64,000 nt of DNA from Owenia fusiformis (lineage: Eukaryota > Annelida > Polychaeta > Sabellida > Oweniidae), in assembly GCA_903813345.2 (NCBI GenBank), contig CAIIXF020000007.1:24229564-24293563 (forward strand). Direction: 5' to 3'. The position numbers were made by a program, and so were the translations under genes. Under the pieces are notes generated by a model. The model ran no database searches. It was not told the origin of the DNA and was given only the letters and a program-made list of their open reading frames with translations. Shown here piece after piece: positions 1 through 12,200 of this stretch. Each line of letters begins with the position of its first letter. Positions within the stretch are counted from its first letter, which is position 1.

Positions 1-2184
1 GGGGTGAGAGGTTAATAAATCCCCCCCCCCCCCCCCTAAAGTGTAACTGTTCCTAGGGATATCGTATACAGTGTAGTAATTGATTGGTTAAATGGATTAT
101 AACTAACTATTATTTGATGATATTTATTATGTGATATAGCATTTTTACTTTTTCACATCAACATGTTCGATGTAATGTTCTACATTGTCAAAATACATAA
201 AGACATGGTTAATTAAAAGAAACATGATTTCTCTATATTTTGTTATGTCCATACTGTAATTAAGCAATGATCATCTTCTAATACAAAATATTATTATAAA
301 TTATCAAATTATAATCACTACACTCCCAATAAAACAACTTGTCATCAGGCAACAGTAATTATTTGGGAAAATAAGGATTATAAGGATCATACCCCGCTGG
401 GCCTAGAAACTCCCGTTAGTGCAATGAGATTAGGAACTCCAGGGTAAAAGGGTCTTATCACACTAAAATCTTCATGTAGATCAAAAAAGTATATGGTGAT
501 ATATATGATCAATATGTATTAAACAAACAGACATTGTAGAAAATGTTTACATACTGACTTTGCAGATGACGTTTTCTAGCAGTTGAAGAATTTTTTACAT
601 TTATTGAAATGATAGTCATAAAATTAGAATATCAGTGTCATTTGATGCAAATTACTGCAGTCCCACATGTTCTCCTACTGAATGTAAAACAGAGTGAATA
701 AGTTTAAAATCAGTCTCTTCAAGAGTGGAATTTAACGGGGGATTTCAGTTATCATTTTCACAGATATTTAAGTTCTCTCCAATAGTTCCACTTAAAACAA
801 TCTTGACATTTGGCACACTTTTAGAATGCTGCTTTATTAAATTTCTTTGTAATCTTTGAAAATTTGTATTATATGACTTGGCCAAAAGGTATTCATATTT
901 TTAGGTAATGGTGTAATTTCTTCTTTGGATTAAAGTTCAGTAGGGGAAGCATCCATTCTTCGCATTCTTTCAGAATCCTTTACTGATGGAGACTACCAGG
1001 AGTCTAATATGAAATCTATTCTTTGTGCTCCTTTACTAGATTTGATGGAGTAGTTTATATAGCTATAGCAAATATAGCTTTCCAAAACTCTCAAAATTTC
1101 AACATATAAGTTAATCTTAATTTTCCTTTTGTCATAGCCATTGCATCGATCACGAAAGTTTTATCAATTTGTGGTATGGTTTCATCGATCTCCATTTCAA
1201 ACCCCTTTTTAAGTTCTGATTTTACAGATAAGATAGATGATCATTGTCAAACGAACTGTTTGTATCCACGTAATAAGATCATAGTTTACTCACACATAGC
1301 TAGGCAACATGTGTCCAATTCCAGCCAATTCAATACTTCATATGACTGCATTCGAATTTACCACTCTCATAAACCAAAGGTCAATTTTAGATTCTAGAGA
1401 AAGTAATGAAACCAATGAGCTGATCAATAACATTGACAAAAAATCTATAAATAGCATCATAGGGAATAGCATGCCAAGTGCTTGTATTTGAATTTATGTG
1501 GATTACTCATTTGGTAGACACCTTTATCAAATCTTAAAGTGTTGTTGATTTTCAAGTTGTACAAGCAAAGTGTCATGGGTGCTTTCTTTTCCTGACATAG
1601 TATTAACATTGTGGTAAAAATTATCAAATGCACCTAGTACAGTAGTTCTAGTTCATCATCTTGTATAAATGATACATCATCAGTGAAACCTGTATATCCC
1701 AACATCTGACTATTGTGAATACCTACCAATCATCATATCTAATTGAAAAATTAATCCGTCTAACTTGAACTCTTTTTACCAAATATCACATATTTCTTAC
1801 AAAATTGTCAGTTTAACACTGAATTGTTATGATATCAAAACTTTTGAATTGGATTTTGGAATGCTATTAAGCTTTTTATGTGGTCAGTATAAATATTATT
1901 AATATTTTTCATTGAGAATGCATTCATATTTCTTCAAAATCCAGAACTTGTATTGTAGATGTAAAAACCTCAAAATTCAAACACTCCTAATTAGAATGCT
2001 TTTAGCTGGTCCAAATACCAGTAGCATTCAGATTAGAGAGATTTTACTGTAGTTCACGACTTTTCACTCCACCTATATGCAGCAGACTAACTGCTGCAAC
2101 AGGTATATGTTCTACACCTGGTCTCTAAGCTATGATATCATAGTTGATACTATTATGCTCATAACCTTCAATTATCAGGGCTCA
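1..2184. other. AT-rich DNA without a recognised gene
   Basis: A 16-base poly-C run at 21-36 and AT-rich non-coding sequence. Two short open frames near 1176-1491 look like chance: no domain, no codon pattern, no splice support. Presumably intergenic or intronic to the EAR-repeat gene. Confidence 0.5.
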
Positions 2185-2935
2185 TTCAAGGCTGTACCTG
2201 AATAACGTGAATTTGAGACCAATTTTGAGATCAATTTTTCAAATTTTGTACTTGTTTAAAACCTTTAACTTCCTTAAAACTCATCTTAGGTATCTTTTAC
2301 ATTTTAGTTAAACACTCTAAAATGATATATTTCATCCCTGAGGTATAGATGTAAAAACCATAAGGGTCATCTTTGGCTATACCTGAAATTCATAAATTTG
2401 AAACCTAACATTTATAATTCTTCAAATTTTGGACTTGTTTAAAACCTTAAACTTCCTTAAAATTCATTTTGGATATGTTAAATCTTAGTCCCACACTCTA
2501 AAACTGTATATTTAATCATAGAGGTATGGATGTAAAAATCATAAGGGTCAGCCGTGGCTATACCTGAAATTCGTAAATTTGAAACCTTATATTCACAATT
2601 TTTCAAATTTTGGACTTGTTTAAAACCTTAAACTTTCTTAAAACCCATCTAAATTGTGTTTTACATATTAGTTCCACATGGCAAAACCATAAATATCATC
2701 ACAGAGGGATGGATCTAGAAACTATAGGGGTCAGCCATGACTATACCTGGAATATGTAAATTTGAAACCTTATATTTACAATTTTTCAAATTTTGGACTT
2801 GTTTAAAACCTTTAACTTCCTTAAAACCCATCTAAATCATGTTTTACATCTTAGTTCCACACTATAAAACCATAAATATCATTATAGAGAGATGGAGCTA
2901 GAAACTATAGGGGTCAGCTATAGTCATACACAAAA
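2185..2935. repeat. Tandem satellite, ~182-bp unit, about four copies
   Basis: The phrase GCTATACCTGAAAT recurs at about 2191, 2376, 2557, 2740 and, decayed, 2919, each followed by AAATTTTGGACTTGTTTAAA and TTCCTTAAAACYCAT. Spacing is 179-185 bp. Copies differ by 10-20 percent, so the array is old. Confidence 0.85.
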
Positions 2936-3561
2936 TCCAATTGTCAAAAATGTCAAATTTTTCGAAAAATCAACAATTTTTTTCTCAGCTCCTACCTTTT
3001 CAATGGCTTTGCATCTTTCAGTTTTACTAACCCTGCTATTGGGCACTTCCCATGAATTTTTTCAACCTCTTACAGTGTCTAATTGAAAAGTTAGGATCAA
3101 AATAGTAAGAAAATGAGTCACGAATTTGCCCCCTGGGGTACACACTTTGTACTAATATTCAATTTCTTTGGGAGCAATCAGCATCAATTATACTGCAAGT
3201 GATTCATATATATGTAATTCTATGTATGTCACTTACAAACATCAAAATATCTAAGGTTATTTACTGTGAACAATTTTTTTCTCCGGGTGGGGTGTTTTTG
3301 GGGGGTGGGGGGCTAACTCCTCAAAAAAAAGAACTTCCTACCACTCTGTGAAGCTATCACCTAGGTGGAAGTTTCATCCAAGACTCTCCCCTAACTGAAA
3401 ATGCTGCCAAACCAACTATACACCATTTATTGAGAATTTTCCTCCTCGCCCCTTGAGTATTAACAACGGCGTTGGGTATTTAAGTTTCGGTAATTAAGTT
3501 CATGATTGAACAATTAATATATTTTTTCTATGTTTATTTATTTATTCTACTTTATTTAAAG

Positions 3562-3826
3562 TGCAATAGATTGGGAGTCATTCAGGATTGGTGACGACCA
3601 CTACCTAGCGTTATCAAACGCCCAAAACGAGCCAGAAAATTCCCCTTCCGAGAAGACCAGCGTCATCTATCGGTGGAGAGGTGTAGAGAAATTTGTAGAA
3701 GAGCGGAAGTTATACACGTTCCCGTCCACAGATTGGGAAACCTTCAGAACTGGTGGAATTACTTATCTAGTCTACGCAAATGCTAAGGAGAATATATCTC
3801 AGTTATATAAGGCTAGGTTGATATAA
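3562..3826 (+). CDS. Last coding exon of an EAR/EPTP-repeat protein (partial gene)
   Basis: This exon encodes 87 residues and a TAA stop at 3824-3826. The peptide carries EAR (epitempin/EPTP) beta-propeller repeats: a block from DWESFRIGDDHYLALSNA through SVIYRWRG and KFVE to the next repeat TFPSTDWETF, followed by GGITYLVYANAKE and SQLYKA. The alternation of a W-E-x-F block, a Y-L-hydrophobic-A-N/S-A block and an S-x-hydrophobic-Y-R/K-W/A block is typical of EAR repeats in LGI, TSPEAR and related adhesion proteins, which are secreted or extracellular. The exon opens after an AG at 3560-3561 with one base completing a codon, so it joins an upstream exon; an in-frame stop lies just before the AG. 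No other EAR exon is visible in 1-3560, so the rest of the gene probably lies left of the window. It is not clear which EAR family member this is. A stand-alone decayed copy is less likely because the frame is clean. Confidence 0.8.
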
Positions 3827-4033
3827 ATTAAACGCAATTAGGGGAATTATAAGGCCGTTAATATCTATGAGGAGTAGGTCATTAGTGATCCCCTTCCTCT
3901 TATATTAAGACGATACTATATCTGATATAGGAATATAAGCGTGGGTAACTTACTCCCCGTGTTAGTATCAGGTACCTATAGTCTTCCAAACACTGAAGAA
4001 ATCATACTCGTATATTTTATGTTATACACTTGT

Positions 4034-4039
4034 AATAAA
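4034..4039 (+). terminator. Possible poly(A) signal of the EAR-repeat gene
   Basis: An AATAAA hexamer lies about 210 bases past the stop codon of the EAR exon, on the same strand, in otherwise non-coding sequence. The spacing suits a short 3' UTR. There is no transcript evidence. Confidence 0.4.
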
Positions 4040-4173
4040 ATTGCTTGGAGAGACGTACTCTTCATTAATAGAGCTAAGATGAGCCTGTTTTCTTAACCTT
4101 GTAATGTTATTCTCGGTCTTCCTTAAAATCACAGAATGTCCAAAGAATACGTAATACTCTCAGCAATACTTCA

Positions 4174-4322
4174 GGTTTTTATGTCACTACCAGAAGTGGT
4201 GACATATTGTTATGGTCTCTAACCTTTTTGAGGATGGCGTTGGCGTCTGTAACAGCATTTGGCGTTTCGACAGTTGGAGTCTGTGACAAATGACAGGTGG
4301 TGACATTTTGCATGTTAATGTC
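4174..4322 (-). repeat. Short interspersed repeat family S, copy 1
   Basis: On the minus strand it begins near CATTAACATGCAAAATGTC, continues with CACCTGTCATTTGTCACAGA and ends at a hairpin of GTCACCAC and GTRGTGAC arms followed by ATAAAAAC. About 150 bp, the longest copy in the window. Confidence 0.75.
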
Positions 4323-5362
4323 ATGTAAGAAATTGGCGTTAGATGCAGTTCAGGCATGAATATTCTGTAATTCTGATTTACTTGAGGGATTAATGTTGGA
4401 AAAAGTCCCTACAATTGGGAATTTGTTAGAAGGACAAAATCTGTATCCATTTGTTTAAATGGCTACCAAGGATAGAGGGTGTGTCTTTTTTTAATATCTT
4501 GGTGTAAAATGTGAGATATCTATCAAGTATGGAAGTAATTAAAGTTGCAAAATTGTCTAAAAATTGGACATAAAATAGACATATGATATGTTCTTTCAGA
4601 ATAATTACAAAATAATAAAATAAAAGCATTTTTATTATCAAAACTATATTTAGTAACATAGCCATAATACTGAATGCTAAGAGCAGAACTAGTGTAAAAT
4701 GTTACACTGGTGTAAAGCATCAGGATCATTGGGCTTAAGCAGTGTATAAAACCATTGTAAATATTGTACATTTTATTTATTATTGTCTACATGTATATAT
4801 GTGTCTTATATGTCCTCGTATTCAAACTTACAATGAATGCATTTAAAGTATATCAATTCTTACTACTGTATTACATTATGCCAGACTATGCATTTACTAT
4901 AGTTAAAGAATCTAATGGTTCTGTGTAATCTCAGAGAGGTAAAGGTGATTTATATTAGCATTAGAAATGTGTGAAATAAGCTAATTTTTATAAGCTCTAG
5001 ATGAACTGTTTTATTACATATTGTAATTATGTTGTGTTATAACAATAAAAAACCAATATATACAGTATAATTTGATTTATTCAAATGGGTGTTCAATGCA
5101 CATTACACTGCATCCACTTAGGGGAAAGACATGGGAATTGCAGACAATCAGTTCCACAGATTCAACCCTTATTATTCGATGTAGTAGGTAGTATGGTGTA
5201 GGTGTCTATCAAACTGGAAACACACATTACAGCTCAGGTTGAAAGCATGATTGCCATATTGGGAATCAGTCCACATCCAAAAAATGGAGTCAATCCACCA
5301 ATGGATATTGTTAACCTTCACTTCGAAAACAATGATATGTTCAATTTTTTTGAGGATATCAA

Positions 5363-5486
5363 CCATAAACATGCAAAATGTCTCCACCTGTCATTTGTTA
5401 CAGACACCCCCATCGAACAACAACTGCCAAACATTGGACACAAAAAAAAATTGGAGACTTTAACAACATGTGGTGACATGAAAATC
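5363..5486 (+). repeat. Family S repeat, copy 2
   Basis: Shares ATGCAAAATGTC, CACCTGTCATTTGTTACAGA, CTGCCAAACATTGG and GTGGTGACATGAAAA with the family. An open frame over it (5202-5495) is therefore unlikely to be a gene. Confidence 0.65.
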
Positions 5487-7042
5487 AGAGATTAGGATCA
5501 ACTTTCAAAAATAGCTTTCGTCATTCTTTCTAAAAATTCCAAAAGTTTGTACATAATGTGAAAAAATTTGTGTGTCCAAAATGCACCATTTGATATTTGG
5601 AATATATAAGATCAAAACTAAACTGCATGTGGAATAGGATTTGCGATATTTCCATCGCAATGAGCCAAACTCCCAAACTCACCCATACAATACATTTGAG
5701 ATTTAGAAAAATACATGTTATTAAATTCAATAACATATTTCAATTTCGCCATCTATTAACAGCAATCTTCCTCATAATTTGAGAGCAGGTAGTGTGGCAG
5801 ATAACATTATTCAAGATGGAATATTAGGATGACCCAAGGCATTTTAGTTGTAATCTTTGACTGGTTGAGAAAGTAAGCTGGTAAGAGGTGTGAGTAATAA
5901 TTCAATTTGGACTATTTGAGAAATGTAACTTGGCAATTCAATCAACAACTTGATTTTTTGGTCATTACAATTAAATGGCATGCAGATAAGTACAGCTAAA
6001 TAAGTACAAAACATGTTTATTATAGTCTATTTAAATAAAATATATTTGTATACTATACCTACTGCACATAAAGCAATTAATAGAACTAGCAAATGACAAA
6101 ATAGCATTACACATATTCATATTATACTCTCCATAAACATAAAATGGCAATTTCTGTAACTCTGCTCCTAAATCAACCTAAAATGTCTTATTCATAATGA
6201 TCTGTAATTCGACCATCAATGGACTTTGGCACAGATTTTTTGGCAAATATCAAAGCTTGAAAACATTGCTTGCCTAGTAACCAGTTTGAAAAGATCTAAA
6301 CTGAAAAGAGCTCTCTCATTTTTAATTCTAAAAGGCAATTTATTCCAGTACTACTTGAGCGATTTTTAGGCTTTTATATCTCTAGAAAAATAATTTAAAT
6401 CAAAGTCAATTGATGTTACAAAAAGTTACAAATCATAACAAATGAATGAAAAAAAAGAAGTTTTTAAGATCAGAATTACAGATATTGCCTCTTTTAGTGA
6501 TTTCCCTGCCAAGATTGAAATCTTTTATATTATAAAGAATAATTTACACCGGGGGGGGGGGGACTATACAAGGCATTGGGTGAATAAATAAGATATCCAG
6601 CATACCCTTATTCAAACCTCATAAAGAAAAGAACCATGTGACATTTGCTGAAAATAAATTTTGATTCTCATTATGTTTTATTGTACATGAGGATATGTGA
6701 CAATCAAATGTCTCATCCTTACTAAACACCCTAATAACCCCCCCCCCAATTACCCGAGTCTAATACTGATAATTGTAATATTGGAATGACTTTAAAATAA
6801 TAATCAAGAGTTTATATGTAACTTTATGTAGGATTTGTTAAATATATCCATGGATATAATTCACAATATGTGACTTAAAGCTAGATATTTCATAAAAACA
6901 AAAAATGAGATCAAGATTTTCAATAACATTGTTACAAATGTTTCCCTGTTGGTGAACCACCCTGTAAAAATCTGACAATGTAAAGTCTTTATTTTATTCA
7001 TTTACTGTAAAATATGATCAATCAGTATTATTACCACCTTGC

Positions 7043-7390
7043 AGGGCCTGTTCTAGGGGTTTTAGTACTAGTTAAGAAGGCATTTAAATTGCTATATTGA
7101 CGTGAGCAATATTGTGTTGGGCGTTAATGACTTTAATCGGGCAATAATGACATTATCCGCCCGGCTATGTTTCCAGGGAAAAGTGATATCGTTCAGTGCG
7201 TAAGATTTTCTTTTTCAAATTTGCTATTTCAGCCCTGGACATTAACGGTGGTAATAATAGTAATGACGTCATTTCTGCGGGCAAAATAGTGAAATATTGG
7301 ACCTTGGGCCTGCGGCCCTTGATCCAATATTTCACTATATTGCCCTTTGAAATGACGTTATTGTACTATTGTTGGTTCTTTTTTTCATTT
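7043..7390 (+). repeat. Hairpin-ended interspersed repeat (family H), copy 1
   Basis: Begins GCAGGGCCTGTTCTAGGGGT and ends in a strong hairpin in which ATGACGTCATTTCTGCGGGC, AAAATAGTGAAATATTGGAC and their complements flank a GC-rich loop near 7318. A reverse-orientation copy lies at 19074-19412. Confidence 0.75.
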
Positions 7391-7596
7391 TTGGCTCTTG
7401 GTCTCATTTTCGAAATATGATTAAGAAAATAAACACTTTTTTATTTCAAAATAGGACTCAACATGTTGACCTCAGTTGATTTAATAAAGTCTACAGGTAT
7501 GTAATGTATATATTAAAGAGTGTCAATGTGGACGGACAGTAAAAATAAGATAAAATATGACAAATAAAATAAAACATCATATTTTTTACACAGCTT

Positions 7597-7739
7597 ATGC
7601 CTTGGTCACATTTGCTCTGATCCATCAGCCGGCGCCTGCCCGATTGAGTGTTTTGTTCAATATTGTATTCAATTTTGAACAAAATACTCAATTGGCCAGG
7701 CGCCGTAGTGAAAATCTGAGCAAATGTGACCAAGGTATT
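7597..7739. mobile_element. Fold-back MITE of about 143 bp (family F), copy 1
   Basis: An imperfect palindrome: CCTTGGTCACATTTGCTC at the left matches GAGCAAATGTGACCAAGG at the right, with further paired inner segments (CGGCGCCTG/CAGGCGCCG, TTTTGTTCAA/TTGAACAAAA). No coding capacity. Confidence 0.75.
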
Positions 7740-9065
7740 ACACAGACTCTGTACATAGTACATGAGAATGAAAAGTAGCCTGAATAAAACAGTGCAATGG
7801 TCAATTTTGCTTTTTTAACATTTGATTTCATTATATTCAGAATATTTTGAAATTGTTTTATTTATTGAATTAACCATTAAACTGCTCTACCTAGGCTACG
7901 AAATATATATATATCTTTTATTGACTAACAGTATAACAGTTTATTAATATTATTTGGATTATTCAATTTCTGTCTTAAAAAAGACCTAAACCAGTTCTAA
8001 AGAGTAGATCTCTTGGCAAAACAAATAAATAAATATCACAAAGTATTCAAAAATTAACATTTTCATAAACATTATTTCTTAACATGTTATTTTTAGCAAT
8101 AAACTGTACTGTACGTTACACTCGGTGTATGTGTACAGTACTTATCATATATTCATCATGAACCTTTCAAAACTCATAAATGTAAATACATTTTATGCAT
8201 TATCATCATATTATTTCTTTGCCAAACTAAAATTGACATTTTTCAAAAATATATTTGTAAACAGCCATATCTATAAAAATGTTGATACTAAGTGTAACAG
8301 TATATAAAATATAAAAGCTGCTCATTGGCAATCACATTTAATGAGTTTAGTTTAACTTAATTTAAACAACAATTTAATATGCAGATACTGTATACAGTAA
8401 TAATTATTACACTGGATGAAAACTTAGTGATCATACAGACAAGCTAAGGCAAGCAAACAATATATAGTACTATACAAGGTATATGTATATGTACATAATT
8501 ATAAAATTATGCTATTCATTATTACATGCAAGGCAATCATACAAGGCAATATCTAAAAAGTTGGATTTCATGGCTTATCTTTGACTCTCCCACACATGAT
8601 TTGAAAAATGGATGTACTATATACACAATATAAGTATTATGAAACTTAATTTTAATATTTCACAGAAAGCTCTCCCAATACTAGGCTTGACCTTAATCTT
8701 AAAGACTGTATATTGTTGCGGGCATCAGTGTTCTAGGTCAGGTCCAGCCTCTTTAAATCATTGGAAAGATTCAGCAAGGAAGTTTACAGCCCAATTGTCC
8801 AGAATGGTCTTCTGTATAATTGAAAATCGATTCATTTGAGGTTCTGCAAGTCCGGCTTGACCTGGAGTAATGCCTGATCCACTTTCAGTGTATGGGTTGA
8901 GTCATTGCTGAGTTTCACATATTGATTTTTATATTCAACAAGAAGAACTGATCAAAGTTTTTCTTGATATCCAAGGCGATCATGTCCAATACCCTTTCCC
9001 AATAACCCTGATCCTCCACCTGTCACATTGCAACTTATTTGTCACATGACGACAGACTTCTCACA

Positions 9066-9251
9066 TTACAATTCTCCCAAATCATTACTGGACCGAATCT
9101 TCAAAAACAAAGTCCCAGGTTTTTCAACATCTTTTTCTTTCTTTCCCTTGCCCATGAGTTTGTATTCCTTTGACTCTTCGGAGTCGAGGCCTGTTTCTGG
9201 CACCTCAGCTATTCCCATAAAGTCATCTAACATTGTATTGTGGTTCATCAC
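9066..9251 (-). CDS. CAPN5: Calpain exon 13: C-terminal C2 strands and stop
   Basis: Encodes [20 protein letters not shown] (pattern V-x-N-H-x-x-L-D-D-F-hydrophobic-G), a lysine/glutamate-rich loop, then [17 protein letters not shown] and TAA at 9066-9068. No EF-hand domain follows, as in CAPN5/6. Confidence 0.94.
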   Translation of the reverse strand: MMNHNTMLDDFMGIAEVPETGLDSEESKEYKLMGKGKKEKDVEKPGTLFLKIRSSNDLGEL

Positions 9252-12200
9252 CTGAATATGAATGTATATATTTAATGAATCTCCATCAGTAAAAATATAG
9301 TTTTTACAATTCAACAATGAACGCAATACAACAGTCAAAATTTTCAGAATACAACAATCAATTTTACAGTACATCAAGTTGCCGTTCAGTTTTTCACAAT
9401 TTTCTATTGAGTGTTGCGATGCTATTTAGAAATGCTACACTCAAACAATTTGCTATCCAGTTCTACACCACAAATTAATGATACATTCTTTCTAAATTTA
9501 CCTCAACAGTAATTGGAATATCTGGTTTCTTCCTGTAGAATATAGTTTTCAAGTTCCAGACTGGATCAAGAGTTTCTTTGTTCCACTCTGACTTGACAGT
9601 TTCTCCCTCACATTTGATCACAACATATGGGTCAGTGGCTAGAAGATTAAACAATATACATTTCAAACAAGGCATTAACATTAAAATGTCACTACCTGCC
9701 ATTTGTTAGAGACATCGACATTGAACTTCTGAACTTCTGGTGGCGACATAAAAATAGTGTAATATATAAAATATTAGTGTTTTATATGTATTCCAAGTAT
9801 TATGAATTACACCTTGAGCTTGCATGGCCATGCCCATTGTAATATAAACAGAACTATGTAAATGAAATGAAACATGACTTCATTATCCCTTATTACTTTA
9901 TTGTGAATTATTTATTACTGCATTCATACTTAACATGTTCAGGTAGTTTATTATGGGCTTCATGGAATCTAATTGATGCAATTTAAGTTTTTAATGCTAT
10001 TTTATATTTCAAAATAGAGCTGGGTCATGGAAGGGTCTGGTTGAGCTAAAACAGTTACAAGATCAATTCTATGCCAATTGGCACAAATCTTGGCTCAATT
10101 GATAATATATGTTATATAATTGTAATTGATAGAATAAATGGTTATGTTCTGTCTGGACTCTGACCATGGAAATCTGTCCGATTGGGTTGTGCCAAGGATG
10201 TAATAATAACAATGGCTGACTGCATCCGGGCATATCAGTTCACCTGCCCCACGTCTATTTGAAAACATTATTTCACGATGTAATTTATCCATGATTTGTT
10301 ACTTACTGTTTTTTTCGTTCTTGGCGAGGCCCTCTGCATTTATGATGTCAACACATGTTACCATGACATGTGGCTTAACACAACACTTGCTGGCAGGTGC
10401 GTCCTCCACTAGTTCCCTACAAAAATGTACTAATTGAGAGCTCCTGAATATGTTTAATTCTGCCTATTTGTGGGATCTATCTTACATTCATTTTACATTT
10501 AAACTCTTGAGAGTTACATTTGAGACTAATGAGATTACCTAATTGAAAGGGATATATTAAGGTAAGAAAATGATGGTGTTTAAGTTAGGATCTAAAAGAT
10601 TTAAAATAACTTTAATTATTTTGTTATACTTGCTATAAATGGCTCTTAAAACAAATTAAATGATGATTATCAACAACAACTATCAACAAGACAAACACAT
10701 GTAATCATAATACCAGCAATATAACATTGTTGTGATGTCTATTTGAAATCTTAATTCAAAATGGAAGCCATCAGTAGGTTTCTTCATTAATACTAACACT
10801 ATTAAAATGTAAATTTGTGATAATAAGTGAAATTAGAAGTGTATGGGCTGTTTTGGAGAGCCAAATAGAGAAAATATTTGGATATACTTAGTAGAAAAAC
10901 ACCCATCATGCACAAAGAAGAAACATCCCCAAGAATATACAATGGATTCCTCTAATAATGTTTCATTTAACACCCTAATATTGGCTCAAGGAGAGCTGGA
11001 AAGTACATAAACTCAAAAATAGGAGAAAGTACACAAACACACAGAGTTGGAGTTGATTCTATCATTCACATGAATTGCTTGAAGTACATGCAGTAGAATG
11101 TGGAAGGTGCCCAATAACACATCCTAGGCCTACCTTCCACTCTTGAGAAAGCATAATCTCAAGGTTGGAGGCCAATGGACCTTACCTAACTAGTTGAAGG
11201 TTTCTGAACACAAATAATGAAGAACAAAAAAACTTTGAAAGCAGTGTTAAACAGTGATAAAATAATATATATGCACAGTTGTTGTTTTATATAAGCTATA
11301 TATTTGTACTCAGAATGTACGAGTACTGTCTCATATTTACAGTATCATGAAGTGTGAGTTATCTTACGTAAGGAACATGTTATATTATTTTCTAGTCCTC
11401 GAAAAAAAAACTGACTGAAGTCCAATGACCCAACTAAATAGGGTTTAAATCAATTTCCCAACCTAATCAAACCCTAGAACTACTCCCTGTTAATTATTAT
11501 CATGGGCTTTCAATTAGAGTTGAAAGCCCATGTTATTATTAAGGAAAAACTTAACTTACTTTGCAAGAGCATTACTTCCAGTGTAAAGCCTTAGTAGGAA
11601 CTTTCCTTGAATGCCTGCTTTAAATATGGAAGGAATTATAACATAGCGGCCTTTCTCTAAATGGAATCGTGCAAATTGGCAACGCTTGAAGACAAACTCA
11701 GTTTCATGTATCTTCTCACCAGGGACGTGCACTCTGTAGCGTCTGTTCGTTTCAACCTAACAAGTGTTGAGAAAATAAAAATGTATTTGTCGTGAAAATT
11801 GTTTTATAACAAAAGTTCATATATCACAGACATGTTAAAGCTAAATTTTACTTAAAAATACTTCATTTTTGGATGTGGGATGAAATATTTTACAGTAAGA
11901 TTTATCTTGAAAATGTCTTTGATAGATGAAGTTTTGATAGAATATGAATACTGCCACTGCCAGACAGATACACATTCACTCTCATGATAAAATTGTAGTG
12001 AAAATAATAATTTATTTTAAGAGGGATGGAACTGAAGAATTTTTACAAATAATCTAAGGTGCCCTAAAATGTTCTCCACTCGTGAATTTGAATAGTTAAG
12101 ATCTTCGGGAACAGAGTCAGTACAATAGAGTCCATAAATTACCCTGAATCCACATGGGGTCACACAATCCTCTGACTAACACAAATGATTTCAAAGTTTT

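Larger units (their letters stand above)
3827..9065. other. Spacer between the converging EAR-repeat and calpain genes
   Basis: About 5.2 kb with short interspersed repeats (4174-4322, 5363-5486), a hairpin-ended repeat (7043-7390), a fold-back MITE (7597-7739) and poly-G/poly-C runs near 6550 and 6739. Open frames at 4426-4771 and 5172-5782 show no domain. The calpain 3' UTR must lie at its right end; no single poly(A) signal stands out. Confidence 0.6.

Noticed and set aside
5202-5495. 97-residue open frame as a gene
   Set aside because: Its 3' half is a family S repeat; no domain, no splice support.
10095-10292. 65-residue frame next to a calpain exon as coding
   Set aside because: It is in the intron beyond the GTAAGT donor and has no counterpart in CAPN5.
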